Both the position numbers and the translations under genes were made by a program. A stretch of 40,478 nt of DNA. Source: Nonomuraea turkmeniaca. GTDB taxonomy: Bacteria; Actinomycetota; Actinomycetes; Streptosporangiales; Streptosporangiaceae. Within the stretch, counting starts at the first letter, position 1. The number at the start of each line of letters is the position of its first letter. The DNA is taken from the NCBI RefSeq assembly GCF_005889735.1, contig NZ_VCKY01000083.1:1-40478 (forward strand), given 5' to 3'. The notes beneath the pieces were generated by a model. It was given only the letters and a program-made list of their open reading frames with translations. It did not search any database and was not told where the DNA came from. Shown here one piece after another: positions 1-8,278 of this stretch.

Positions 1-38
1 GTGCGGGGCGCGTCGGCGAGGTCCTGCTCGGGGGTCAA
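1..38 (-). CDS. start of a further gene of the mce operon (partial)
   Basis: Only about 12 codons are visible before the left edge. A TTG codon at 38 overlaps the mceF stop codon as TTGA, with a GGAG ribosome-binding sequence about 9 bases upstream. The predicted start reads (M)TPEQDLADAPR. Mce operons of actinomycetes usually continue with one or more Mce-associated membrane proteins, so this may be such a gene, but the visible part is too short to identify. The start is inferred from overlap and ribosome-binding sequence alone. Confidence 0.4.
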   Translation of the reverse strand, partial: MTPEQDLADAPR

Positions 39-1387
39 GGCGACTCCTCACGGCGGCGGGCGGCCCGGCCCGCCGCGATCCAGCCCACGATGCCACCACA
101 TGCCACAACGGCGAGGAATATCGCGACAATCAGCGGGACGGGGTTCGGTGTGGTGCGGGACGACGCGGCACCGGTGGCGGCCACGCCGCTGGGCGACGTC
201 TTGGCGACGTGCTTGCTCTCCTTCGGCTCCTGGGTCTTCGGCTCCTCGGTCTTCTTCAGCGCCGGCTGCGGGGAGGCGGCGGCGTTCTGGCGGCGGTCGG
301 TCCCGCGATCGTCGGCGGAGCCGGCGGGATCGGGGACGGGCGCACGATCGGGACAGGCACGCAGGCGGGGCACCGTAGGCGGCCCCACCGGGCCCGCGTA
401 CTCCTCGGCAGGCGTCGGCCCGCCCGGCACACTGAACACGAACGCCGCCTTCGCGTAGACGGTGTCGGCGCGCCGGTCACTGACGTCGTCGGTCAGGCTC
501 AGCGCGGTGGGGACGATGCTGAGCAGATGGTGCACGTTACGCCCGGTCTCGGCCGAGAACGCCGGCCGGTGCGGCAGCCCGGCCGCCGTCAGCAGGCACG
601 AGAACCCCGGCCTGGACGTCCTGATCGCCGCGTCGAGCTGCCCGAACACCCCGGGCCCGTGGTCGAGGAAGGCGTTCAGGTCGGTACGTGACGCGCGCAG
701 CGCCGCCGTCACCGTGCTCAGGTCCGTGATCCCGGAGGCCAGCTGGTCCTTCCTCCCCGCCAGCGTGTGCGTGAGCCGGGTGAGCTGCACGGACAGGTCG
801 TCGAGCACGTCGGCGTTGTCGGCGAGGGTGTCGGTCAGCGAGTGGGCGTCGTCGATGAGGTTCCTGATCGCCGGCGCCCGGCCGTCCAGCGCGACCGCCA
901 GCTCATGGGTGATCGTCTTGGCGTCCCGCGGCGGCACGGCGTTCAGGAGCTTGCCGACGCCCTCGAACAACTTCTTGTAGTCGAGCGGGACGGAGGTCTT
1001 GGCGAGCGGGATCGTGTCCCCGGCCGCGAGCGTCGGTCCCTTGACGCCGGTGGCGGGCGGCGAGAGCTCCACGTACGGCTCCCCGATGGCGGACTTGCGC
1101 CGGACCTCGGCGCTCACGCCCTTCGGCAGGCTGATCTCCTTGTCGATGTCCAGGCCTACCACGATCTTGCCGGGCGCCAGCCCCACGTCGCCGATCTTGC
1201 CGACCCGTACCCCCAGATAGGCCACGTCGAAGCCGCGTACGAGACCGGGGGAGGAGATGAACTCGGCCGACACCCGGTACGGCCGCTCGATCGCGTCGAG
1301 CCGGATGATCGTGCTGAACGCCCAGACCGTCATCACGATCCCCAGCACCACGAAGAACCCCAGGTTCAGATAGATCCGGTTTCTCAT
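35..1387 (-). CDS. MCE family protein, last of six (MceF position)
   Basis: 450-residue substrate-binding subunit of an Mce lipid importer. It begins MRNRIYLNLGFFVVLG, an N-terminal membrane anchor, followed by the MCE/MlaD domain (about residues 35-125, with the YLGVRVGKIGDVGL stretch) and a long helical region (about 125-290) expected to build the periplasmic tunnel. The C-terminal part is Pro/Ser/Thr-rich and low in complexity, and ends in a second hydrophobic segment (PLIVAIFLAVVACGGIVGWI) plus an Arg-rich tail, so both ends may be membrane-bound. The start overlaps the mceE stop by 4 bases (ATGA). MceF by position in the operon. Confidence 0.85.
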   Translation of the reverse strand: MRNRIYLNLGFFVVLGIVMTVWAFSTIIRLDAIERPYRVSAEFISSPGLVRGFDVAYLGVRVGKIGDVGLAPGKIVVGLDIDKEISLPKGVSAEVRRKSAIGEPYVELSPPATGVKGPTLAAGDTIPLAKTSVPLDYKKLFEGVGKLLNAVPPRDAKTITHELAVALDGRAPAIRNLIDDAHSLTDTLADNADVLDDLSVQLTRLTHTLAGRKDQLASGITDLSTVTAALRASRTDLNAFLDHGPGVFGQLDAAIRTSRPGFSCLLTAAGLPHRPAFSAETGRNVHHLLSIVPTALSLTDDVSDRRADTVYAKAAFVFSVPGGPTPAEEYAGPVGPPTVPRLRACPDRAPVPDPAGSADDRGTDRRQNAAASPQPALKKTEEPKTQEPKESKHVAKTSPSGVAATGAASSRTTPNPVPLIVAIFLAVVACGGIVGWIAAGRAARRREESP

Positions 1388-2382
1388 CGCGGCGGCTCCA
1401 GCAGCAGGCGGAAGTCCTCGAGCCGGTTCGGCTTCGGCCCGCTGTCCGACCTCTGGGGCAGCAGCACACCCTTCAGCCACACGTAGATCAGCACCTGGCC
1501 GTTGGCCGTGATCGGCGGCGCGTCGAGGAACGTCTGGACCTTGGCCACCAGCGCCTTCAGATCCTCCTTGCCCCGCTGGATCGACGACGAGATGGCCTGC
1601 AGCTCGCGCAGCAGCGTACGCAGCCGCGCCGCGTGCCGCGGGTACACGGTCAGGTTGGCCTCCCTGGCCAGATCCGTCAGCGCGACGATGGTCTTCTTGA
1701 TGTGCTTGCGCCCGTGCGCGACCCGCGAGGTGGCCGCGGCGAGCGTGCCCGGCAGCCGGTCCAGCTCGGCGCTGCCCTTGGCGAGGTCGTCGCCCAGCCT
1801 CGCCAGCGCGTCGATGCTGGTGGCCAGGTCGGCGCGGGCCGCGGAGTAGGCGTCGGTGACCTCGGCCGTCTGCTTGATCAGCTTGTTGACGTCGTCGCCC
1901 TGCCCGGCGAACGCGGTCGACGCGGCGTCCAGGATGGCGTTGACGTCCTGCGCGCCGAGCGCCTCGATGAGCGGTCCCGCCTTGGCCGTGACCTGCTCGA
2001 TGTCCGGCTCGACCGAGGTGTCGGCGATGGTGGCCCCGCTCGCCAGGTACGGCCCCGTGGACAGGTCCTTGCCCTTCGGCGGGGTGAGCAGCACGTAGTT
2101 CTCGCCCAGGACCGACGTCTTGGCCACGGTCGCCGTGCTGCCCTGGGGCACCCGGTGCTCGGATCGGATCGACATCGTCACTCTGGCCCGGTAGCCCTGC
2201 AGCCGGATCCCGGTGACCGTGCCCACCCGCACGTCCGCGATCTGCACGCTGTGCCCGGCCACCAGGCTCTGCACGTCGTCGAAGACCGCGTGCAACGTGA
2301 GGTCGCCGGTGGTCGCGCCGAGCGTCTGCAGCGAGCACGACGCGGTGACGGCCAGCGCGAGCGCCGCGGCCACGGCCCTCAT
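1384..2382 (-). CDS. MCE family lipoprotein (MceE position)
   Basis: 332 residues. The N-terminus MRAVAAALALAVTASCSL is a lipoprotein signal with Cys16 as the probable lipidated residue (TASC lipobox). The MCE domain follows (about 25-115; HAVFDDVQSLVAGHSVQIADVRVGTVTGI), then a long helical segment. It corresponds by position to MceE, which is the lipoprotein (LprK-like) subunit in mycobacterial operons. The start was chosen because ATG at 2382 overlaps the mceD stop by 4 bases and places the signal at the exact N-terminus. Confidence 0.85.
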   Translation of the reverse strand: MRAVAAALALAVTASCSLQTLGATTGDLTLHAVFDDVQSLVAGHSVQIADVRVGTVTGIRLQGYRARVTMSIRSEHRVPQGSTATVAKTSVLGENYVLLTPPKGKDLSTGPYLASGATIADTSVEPDIEQVTAKAGPLIEALGAQDVNAILDAASTAFAGQGDDVNKLIKQTAEVTDAYSAARADLATSIDALARLGDDLAKGSAELDRLPGTLAAATSRVAHGRKHIKKTIVALTDLAREANLTVYPRHAARLRTLLRELQAISSSIQRGKEDLKALVAKVQTFLDAPPITANGQVLIYVWLKGVLLPQRSDSGPKPNRLEDFRLLLEPPR

Positions 2383-3404
2383 GGCCGCCTCCCCTGCCGT
2401 TCGAAAGGACAGTTGCTCAGCCCGCCGGGCAGGCACGGCACCCGCCCCAGGTTCAGCGCGTCGAACAGCGGCGTCAGCCACGCCCTCGTCATCGCGTTCA
2501 GTACGACCCGGATCTTCAGCACGTGCTGCTTCTTGTCCCACGCGTCGATGATCACGTCGGCGAAGTCGGCCGCGCCCTTGACGGCCTGTGCCATGGACGC
2601 GCTGTTGGCCCGGACCGTCAGCACCACCTCGGCCAGCGTGCCCGCGGCCTGGGGCAGCCGTTCCGCGTACTGCTCGATGATGACATCGCCGCGCTGCACG
2701 AACGTGGCCATGCTGGACAGGAAGCCGCGCAATCGCCGCCGCTCCTCGGCCAGGATCGCGCTGGCCTCGGAGAAGGCGTCGATCGCGCCGGTCACCTGGG
2801 TCTCGCGCTCGTTGAGCGTGGTGGCCAGCCGGTTCAGCCCTTTGGCGAGGTCGATGAGCTGCTGGTCCTGCTTGGCGAGGGTGCCGGTGAGCTCGGCGGT
2901 GTCGGCGATCGCGTTGTTGATCGTCTTGCCGCGGCCCCTGACCCCGTCGGCCAGGTCCCCGGCCACGTCGCCCAGCTTGTCGTCGTCGAGCGCGTCGGTC
3001 AGCTTGGTGAACGCGTCGAGCGCGTCGTCGATCTCCACCGGCAGGTCGGTGCGCTCCAGCGGGATGGTGGCGCCGGGCGCGATCTTCGCGTCGCCGGGCT
3101 TCCACGGGGGGTAGAGGACGACGTTGCGCTCGCCGAGGGTGTTCTGCGGCGCGACGACGGCCTTCACATCGGCCGGCAGCGGCACGTCGCGGTCCAGCCG
3201 CAGCCCGACCCGCACCTTGTCGCCGTCGATGCGGATGCTGTCCACGTATCCGGCATCGAGGCCCATCACCTTGATCCGCGCCTCCTCGTACAGGGATGGC
3301 GCCTTGCTGAAGATCGCCACCAGCCGGTACGGCTCCGCCCCCAGAACGGAACACCCGGACGTCAGGAACACCCCGGCGACCAGCACCGCCACGAACCGCC
3401 TCAT
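2379..3404 (-). CDS. MCE family lipoprotein (MceD position)
   Basis: 341 residues. It starts MRRFVAVLVAGVFLTSGCSVLG, a lipoprotein signal with a TSGC lipobox (Cys18). The MCE domain covers about residues 25-115, followed by a long helical region rich in heptad-like patterns, and the protein ends with a short Cys-containing tail. The ATG overlaps the preceding mceC stop by 4 bases. The neighbouring MceE also has a lipobox, so two of six MCE subunits here look lipid-anchored. Confidence 0.85.
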   Translation of the reverse strand: MRRFVAVLVAGVFLTSGCSVLGAEPYRLVAIFSKAPSLYEEARIKVMGLDAGYVDSIRIDGDKVRVGLRLDRDVPLPADVKAVVAPQNTLGERNVVLYPPWKPGDAKIAPGATIPLERTDLPVEIDDALDAFTKLTDALDDDKLGDVAGDLADGVRGRGKTINNAIADTAELTGTLAKQDQQLIDLAKGLNRLATTLNERETQVTGAIDAFSEASAILAEERRRLRGFLSSMATFVQRGDVIIEQYAERLPQAAGTLAEVVLTVRANSASMAQAVKGAADFADVIIDAWDKKQHVLKIRVVLNAMTRAWLTPLFDALNLGRVPCLPGGLSNCPFERQGRRP

Positions 3405-4426
3405 CGGTCGTTCCTCCTGTCCTTGGCGATGGCGGCGAGCACCTCCGGGTTGATGGGGCCGAGGCCCGTGGCTATGGCCTCGAGCCACGGGCCTTGACCG
3501 CCCATCGTGGACAGGCCGGTGAACGTCGGGCCCGCCCAGGCCAGGAGCGAATTGAGCTGCTGGTTGCCGTCGCTGAGCCGGGTGGTGATGGCCGCGTTGT
3601 CGTCGAGGACCTGGATCAGCGAGCGCTCGTGCTCGTTGATCAGCCGGGTGGTGCTCTGCACCAGGTCGCTGCCGTCCCCGAGCAGGACCCGCAGCTCGTT
3701 CCTGCGCTTGCGCAGCTCGCTCAGCATGACCTCGATGCCGTCGATGAGCCGGACGAGCTGCTTGTCCTTCTTCTCCAGCACATCCATGATCTTGGTGCCG
3801 TGGTCGAGGAGCCGCTGCAGCTGCGGCTCGCTCTTGCTGATGGTGTCCGACAGGTCGCCGATGTTCTTCATCAGCCGGGTGATCCGGCCGCGCTTGGCGA
3901 GGTCGACCTTGCCGAGCTCGGTGAGCAGGTCGTCCACCGCCTCGGTGTCCAGGCGCTCGACCAGGCGGGTCGCGTCCTTGATGGCGTCGTTGATCAGCGT
4001 GGGCACGCCGGTCCTGTCCATGGGGATGCGCCGCCGGGCCTCGGGCAGCTGGTCCATGTACGGGGACGACACGGCGCCGGTGAGCTTGACGTAGCGGCCG
4101 CCGAGCAGGTTCGACAGGGCGATGTCCGCGCGGGTGCCACGGCCGAGCCGCACGCCGTCGTCGACCCGCCAGGTGACGAGCACGTGCCCCTGCGCGTAGT
4201 CGGGCCGCACCTCGGTGACCTCGCCGACGCGTACCCCGGCGACCCTGACGTCGTTGCCGGTGCGCACGCCGCCGGAGTCGGCGAACACGCCCGACATCGT
4301 GTACCCGCCCTCCAGCAGGCCGAGGCTCCCGACCAGGAACGTGGCGGCGAGGATCATGGCGAGCGTGGCCATCGACACCAGGCCGACGGCGTACTTGTTG
4401 CGATCCCTGAAGGACTTGAGCGCCAT
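3401..4426 (-). CDS. MCE family protein (MceC position)
   Basis: 341 residues. N-terminal membrane anchor (about 10-35, YAVGLVSMATLAMILAATFLVG), then an MCE domain (GVRTGNDVRVAGVRVGEVTEV) and a long helical tunnel-forming region with repeated Leu/Asp/Lys patterns. The start ATG at 4426 shares one base with the mceB stop (TGATG), which fits the domain order; longer in-frame extensions upstream are other-frame sequence of mceB. Confidence 0.87.
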   Translation of the reverse strand: MALKSFRDRNKYAVGLVSMATLAMILAATFLVGSLGLLEGGYTMSGVFADSGGVRTGNDVRVAGVRVGEVTEVRPDYAQGHVLVTWRVDDGVRLGRGTRADIALSNLLGGRYVKLTGAVSSPYMDQLPEARRRIPMDRTGVPTLINDAIKDATRLVERLDTEAVDDLLTELGKVDLAKRGRITRLMKNIGDLSDTISKSEPQLQRLLDHGTKIMDVLEKKDKQLVRLIDGIEVMLSELRKRRNELRVLLGDGSDLVQSTTRLINEHERSLIQVLDDNAAITTRLSDGNQQLNSLLAWAGPTFTGLSTMGGQGPWLEAIATGLGPINPEVLAAIAKDRRNDR

Positions 4427-5466
4427 CACCGGCCCCCCACCATGAGCTTCTGGAGGTCCTCGGTGCTCTGCACCCGGGTGTTGCGCAGCGGCGGCGGGGT
4501 CTGCATCCCGTACGGGCACGGCGCCGGGCCAAGGGCCAGGCACGGGACCGCCGTGATGAAGTAGTGGCCGCGGTTGACGGTGGTGTAGCCGCGGGCGAGC
4601 GACGGCTGCAGCGTGGTGACCGCCTTGTCGATCTTGCCGATGTTCCTGCGGATGCCGCCGGTCAGCCCGGTCAGGTTGTCGACCAGCGCGCCGAGCTCGT
4701 CGGCGTTCTTGCCGAGCACCTCGTTCTGGGTGTGGATCGTGGTGGACAGCTCCACCAGCGAGTCGTCGATCAGCTTGCGGTTGCGGGCGAAGGCGTCCGA
4801 CAGCGTGACCAGGTTGTCGACGAGCTGCTCGATCTGCTTGTCCCGCCGCGCGACCACGCCGGTCACGGTGGCGTAGTCCTCCAGCAGCTGCTCGATCGTC
4901 TTCTTGCGCTCGTTGACGGTCGTGGTGATGGCGTTGACGTTGTCGAGCAGCCGCGGGATGTTCTGCTGGTTGCCCTTCAGCGACTTGGCGGCGGCGGTGA
5001 GCAGCTGGTTGATCTGCTCGGGGTCCAGGCTGCGGGTCAGCGGGCCGAGGTCGCTGACCAGCTCGCCGATGTCCACCACGGACGAGGTGCGGGCGATGCG
5101 GCCGCCGGGCGGCAGCCGGTCGGGGGCGGTGCCGGGCAGCAGGTAGACCACGCGCTGGCCGACGGCGTTGCGCCAGCGGATGGCGGCCTCGGTGTCGGCG
5201 GGCACCTTGACCGCGTCCTGCACCTCCATGGTCACCTCGGCCCGCCCGTCGACGACCCTGATGCCGGAGACCTGCCCGACGGGCGCCCCGGCGATCTTGA
5301 CCTGGTCGCCCTCGGTCAGCCCCGACACGTCGTCGAACGTGGCGACCAGCCGGTAGCCGCCTCCCGTGCCGATCCGCTCGATCTGCACGCTGATCAGCAC
5401 GATCAGCGTCACCGTCAGCCCGATGAAGAGCGCGAACCTGAGGAACAACCATCTCCGGCGGGCCAC
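4426..5466 (-). CDS. MCE family protein (MceB position)
   Basis: 346 residues. Short positively charged N-terminus and a membrane anchor (RFALFIGLTVTLIVLISVQI), MCE domain with the VSGLTEGDQVKIAGAPVGQVSGI signature, then a coiled, Asn/Asp/Leu-rich helical domain. The C-terminus has the conserved 'CLALGPAPCPYG' pair of cysteines seen in several MCE subunits. GTG start, one base after the mceA stop. Confidence 0.87.
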   Translation of the reverse strand: MARRRWLFLRFALFIGLTVTLIVLISVQIERIGTGGGYRLVATFDDVSGLTEGDQVKIAGAPVGQVSGIRVVDGRAEVTMEVQDAVKVPADTEAAIRWRNAVGQRVVYLLPGTAPDRLPPGGRIARTSSVVDIGELVSDLGPLTRSLDPEQINQLLTAAAKSLKGNQQNIPRLLDNVNAITTTVNERKKTIEQLLEDYATVTGVVARRDKQIEQLVDNLVTLSDAFARNRKLIDDSLVELSTTIHTQNEVLGKNADELGALVDNLTGLTGGIRRNIGKIDKAVTTLQPSLARGYTTVNRGHYFITAVPCLALGPAPCPYGMQTPPPLRNTRVQSTEDLQKLMVGGR

Positions 5467-5467
5467 G

Positions 5468-6487
5468 TCAGCGCCTCCCGTCGGTGGGTCCGCAGGCGCC
5501 GACGATCAGCTCGCAGACGTCGGTCGCGATGAACGCCTCGACCTGGAGCTGGCGGGTGTTGCCCGGGCCCTGGGCCTCGATCAGCTCGTTGAGCAGGTCG
5601 AGGAGACGGTTGAGCCCGCGCGCGCCGTCGCCGGCCAGGCCGAGCTGGGCATAGATGAGCCCGGCCACCCGCTCGCCCGAGTGCACCCCGGCCCGCAGGT
5701 TCTGCCGGTGCTTGCGCAGGCCGTGCGCCGTCTGGCCGGAGATCGAGGTGATCTCGTCGAGCAGGACGCGGACCTTGTCGGCTCGCTTGAGCAGGTCAGG
5801 GGTGATGACGTTGACGTCGGAGGAGATGGAGACGAGCTCGTCGCCCTTGTCCGACAACGCCGTGCCGAGCGCGGCGGTGTCGCGCAGGAACTGCCTGGCC
5901 CGTCCGCGGTGCCGGTGCGCGACGTCGATCACGGTGCCGGCGTCGCCGATCAGCTCGCGCAGGTGCTTGCCCTTGCCGTCCAGCCCCTTGGCGATGGTGT
6001 GCACGATCACGGTGACCTCGCGCGGGTCGACCGCGTCCAGGCCGCGGTAGGCGGCGCCGAGGGTGTCCGACAGGTCCAGCGGGCCCTTGGTGTCGGTGAT
6101 GACGGCGCCACTGGCGAGGAAGGGGCCGGTGGTCTCGCCCGTGCCGGGCGTGAGCGCGACGAACTTCGGGCCGAACACCGACGACGGTTCGATGGAGGCG
6201 ACCGCCGTCCGGGGCACCTTGACGCCGGGCTCGACGTGCATGGTCACCACGGCCCGGCCCTTGGCGTCGAGCGACACGGCCGTCACGTCACCGACCGTGA
6301 TGCCGCGGATCTTGACCGGCGAGTTCGTGTCCAGGCCCTGCCCGGACCGGACGAACACCGCGTCGATGCGGGTCCCGCTGATCTGGGTGGCGGTGCGGAC
6401 GACGTACACCGTGGCCGCCGCCAGCACGGCGAGCATGGCGAAGGCGATGCCCACCCGGGCGGCGAGGGAGAGTTCGAATCGGGCCAC
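5468..6487 (-). CDS. MCE family protein, first of six (MceA position)
   Basis: 339 residues. N-terminal membrane anchor (VGIAFAMLAVLAAATVYVV), MCE domain (VFVRSGQGLDTNSPVKIRGITVGDVTAV) and a helical region, ending with cysteines (VCELIVGACGPTDG). GTG start, 4 bases after the yrbE-B stop. First of the six MCE subunits expected to assemble as a heterohexamer on the YrbE permease. Confidence 0.87.
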   Translation of the reverse strand: MARFELSLAARVGIAFAMLAVLAAATVYVVRTATQISGTRIDAVFVRSGQGLDTNSPVKIRGITVGDVTAVSLDAKGRAVVTMHVEPGVKVPRTAVASIEPSSVFGPKFVALTPGTGETTGPFLASGAVITDTKGPLDLSDTLGAAYRGLDAVDPREVTVIVHTIAKGLDGKGKHLRELIGDAGTVIDVAHRHRGRARQFLRDTAALGTALSDKGDELVSISSDVNVITPDLLKRADKVRVLLDEITSISGQTAHGLRKHRQNLRAGVHSGERVAGLIYAQLGLAGDGARGLNRLLDLLNELIEAQGPGNTRQLQVEAFIATDVCELIVGACGPTDGRR

Positions 6488-6491
6488 CGGC

Positions 6492-7346
6492 TCACCCCGT
6501 CAGCGGTATGTTGCCGCCGCCGCCCCAGAACAGGTACGACAACAGCAGGTTGAGCAGCACGATCGTGACGATCGACTGGCGGATGGCGCGGCCCGCCGCC
6601 ACCCCTACGCCCACCGGGCCGCCGGTGGCATAGAAGCCGTGGTAGCAGTGGATCACGACGACCGCGAAGGCGAACACGCCCACCTTGGCGACGCTGAACA
6701 CGATGTCGCTGACCGGCAGGTACAGGTAGAAGTAGTAGTCGTAGACCCCGGGCGCCAGCCCGAACAACACCGTGCACATCAGCCGCGTGGCGAAGAAGCT
6801 GGCGAACAACGCGATCAGGTAGATCGGCATGAGCGCCAGCAGCGCCGCCACGACCCGGGTGCAGATCAGGTAGGTGAAGGCGTTGATGCCCATGACCTCC
6901 AGCGCGTCGATCTCCTCCGAGATCCGCATCGCGCCCAGTTCCGCCGTGAACGACGAGCCCACCTGCGCGGCCAGCGCCGTCGCCGCGATGATCGGGGTGA
7001 TCTCGCGGACGTTGGCGAAGCTGCCCACCAGGCCCATGAACGACTCCGCGCCGATCGCCTGCAACCCCTGGTAACCCTGCAGGCCGACGGTCGCGCCCAC
7101 GACGAACGCCATCGTGAACACCACGAAGATCATGCCGCCGCCGATGACGGTCGCGCCGACGCCCACCACGACGTCGCTGACCTGCCGTAAGACGACCTTG
7201 AAGTACCGCAGCCGCAGTACGACGTCGCGTACGGCGTAGAACAGGACCTTCCACACGAACAACGGCCAGTCGGCCAGCGTCGCGAACCGCTCGGCGAGAT
7301 CCCGCCCCCGGAGGGCGAGCCTGAGACCGGCCGTCCGCGTCACCAT
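6492..7346 (-). CDS. MlaE/YrbE family permease, second copy (YrbE-B)
   Basis: 284 residues, the membrane permease half of the Mce lipid importer (ABC type, MlaE family). The N-terminal amphipathic region is followed by several hydrophobic segments and the conserved permease loop ELGAMRISEEIDALEVMGIN (about residues 135-155), which contacts the ATPase. The start is ATG at 7346, overlapping the yrbE-A stop by one base (TGATG); a longer in-frame reading begins inside yrbE-A but is not protein-like there. The matching ATPase (MceG/Mkl) is not in this window, as in most actinomycetes, where it is encoded elsewhere. Confidence 0.9.
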   Translation of the reverse strand: MVTRTAGLRLALRGRDLAERFATLADWPLFVWKVLFYAVRDVVLRLRYFKVVLRQVSDVVVGVGATVIGGGMIFVVFTMAFVVGATVGLQGYQGLQAIGAESFMGLVGSFANVREITPIIAATALAAQVGSSFTAELGAMRISEEIDALEVMGINAFTYLICTRVVAALLALMPIYLIALFASFFATRLMCTVLFGLAPGVYDYYFYLYLPVSDIVFSVAKVGVFAFAVVVIHCYHGFYATGGPVGVGVAAGRAIRQSIVTIVLLNLLLSYLFWGGGGNIPLTG

Positions 7347-8137
7347 CAGAGCGACCTCGGGGGGTAGGCCAGGAAGTACACCGCGGAGATCACGTAGTTG
7401 AACGTGAACACCAGCATGAACGTCACCACGGTCGCCTGGTTGACGGCCCGGCCCACGCCGACCGGGCTGGTCGCGCACGTCATGCCCTTGTAACAGGCGA
7501 CCGCGGCCGCGATGAACCCGAAGATCCACGCCTTGAACAGCGTGACGTACAGGTCGGAGGCGACCACCAGGGACAGCGCGCCGTCGAAGTACGCGCCCGG
7601 GGTGACGCCCTGCACGACCACGTTGAAGAAGTAGCCGCCGCTCGCGCCGGCCAGGATGACCAGCGGGCACAGGCACACCGCGATCGTGCTGGCCGCCCAC
7701 ATGCGCGGGGTGACCAGGCGATGGATCGGGTTGACCGACATGACCTCCATCGCGGACAGTTCGTCGCGGATGTGGCGCGCGCCGATGTCGGAGGTCATCG
7801 CGCTGCCGCCGGCCCCGGAGATCAGCAGCGCGCTGGCCAGCGGCGCCACCTCACGGATCAGGCCGACGAAGACCGCGCTGCCGGTGGCCGAGCCGGCGCC
7901 GAGCTGCCAGGCCAGCTCGCCCACCTGTAATGCCACGGTGGCGCCCAGCGGCAGGGAGACGAGCAGGACGGGCACGCTGGTGACCCGGGCCAGGAACCAG
8001 CACTGGTCGACGAACTCCCACCACCAGCTCTTGACGTCCCAGCTGCGGCGCAGCCCCTCCAGGGCGATGACGAACAGGTCGCCGACCTGCCCGAGCACCG
8101 ACCCGGCCTTTCGTCCGACATATCCGGACAAGGCCAT
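7346..8137 (-). CDS. MlaE/YrbE family permease, first copy (YrbE-A)
   Basis: 263 residues, first gene of the mce operon and partner of YrbE-B in the permease heterodimer. It has the family loop DIGARHIRDELSAMEVMSVNPI (about 135-157), the E-x-D/S-A-M-E-V-M pattern seen in MlaE proteins, and about five hydrophobic segments. ATG start with a strong GGAGGTGG ribosome-binding sequence. It is followed without gaps by yrbE-B and mceA-F, all on the minus strand, so the eight genes almost certainly form one transcript started in the 8138-8278 gap. Confidence 0.9.
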   Translation of the reverse strand: MALSGYVGRKAGSVLGQVGDLFVIALEGLRRSWDVKSWWWEFVDQCWFLARVTSVPVLLVSLPLGATVALQVGELAWQLGAGSATGSAVFVGLIREVAPLASALLISGAGGSAMTSDIGARHIRDELSAMEVMSVNPIHRLVTPRMWAASTIAVCLCPLVILAGASGGYFFNVVVQGVTPGAYFDGALSLVVASDLYVTLFKAWIFGFIAAAVACYKGMTCATSPVGVGRAVNQATVVTFMLVFTFNYVISAVYFLAYPPRSL

Positions 8138-8173
8138 GAGCTGACCACCTCCGCCGCCTACGGATCAGTCACC

Positions 8174-8195
8174 CTACTGACGGGTTGTCCAGTAG
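8174..8195. promoter_or_regulatory. inverted repeat upstream of the mce operon, candidate operator
   Basis: Perfect 6-bp inverted repeat CTACTG-N10-CAGTAG, 37 bases before the yrbE-A start codon and in the only long gap upstream of the operon. The spacing is right for a dimeric regulator such as the TetR- or GntR-family repressors that control mce operons in mycobacteria. No such regulator gene lies next to it. Function is inferred from position and symmetry only. The opposite strand upstream also has weak -35/-10-like sequences that I cannot place with confidence. Confidence 0.4.
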
Positions 8196-8278
8196 TCGAC
8201 GCTTTCCGGCGAATTTGAAGAAAAGGTATGAGACCCAGCTCACACCTTGTCAGCCCAGCACGAAACGTGACCGCTTCG

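Noticed and set aside
1633..3114. Long plus-strand reading of about 490 residues across the mce genes
   Set aside because: It is antisense to well-formed MCE genes, has Arg/Gly/Ala-rich composition typical of shadow frames, and no domain.
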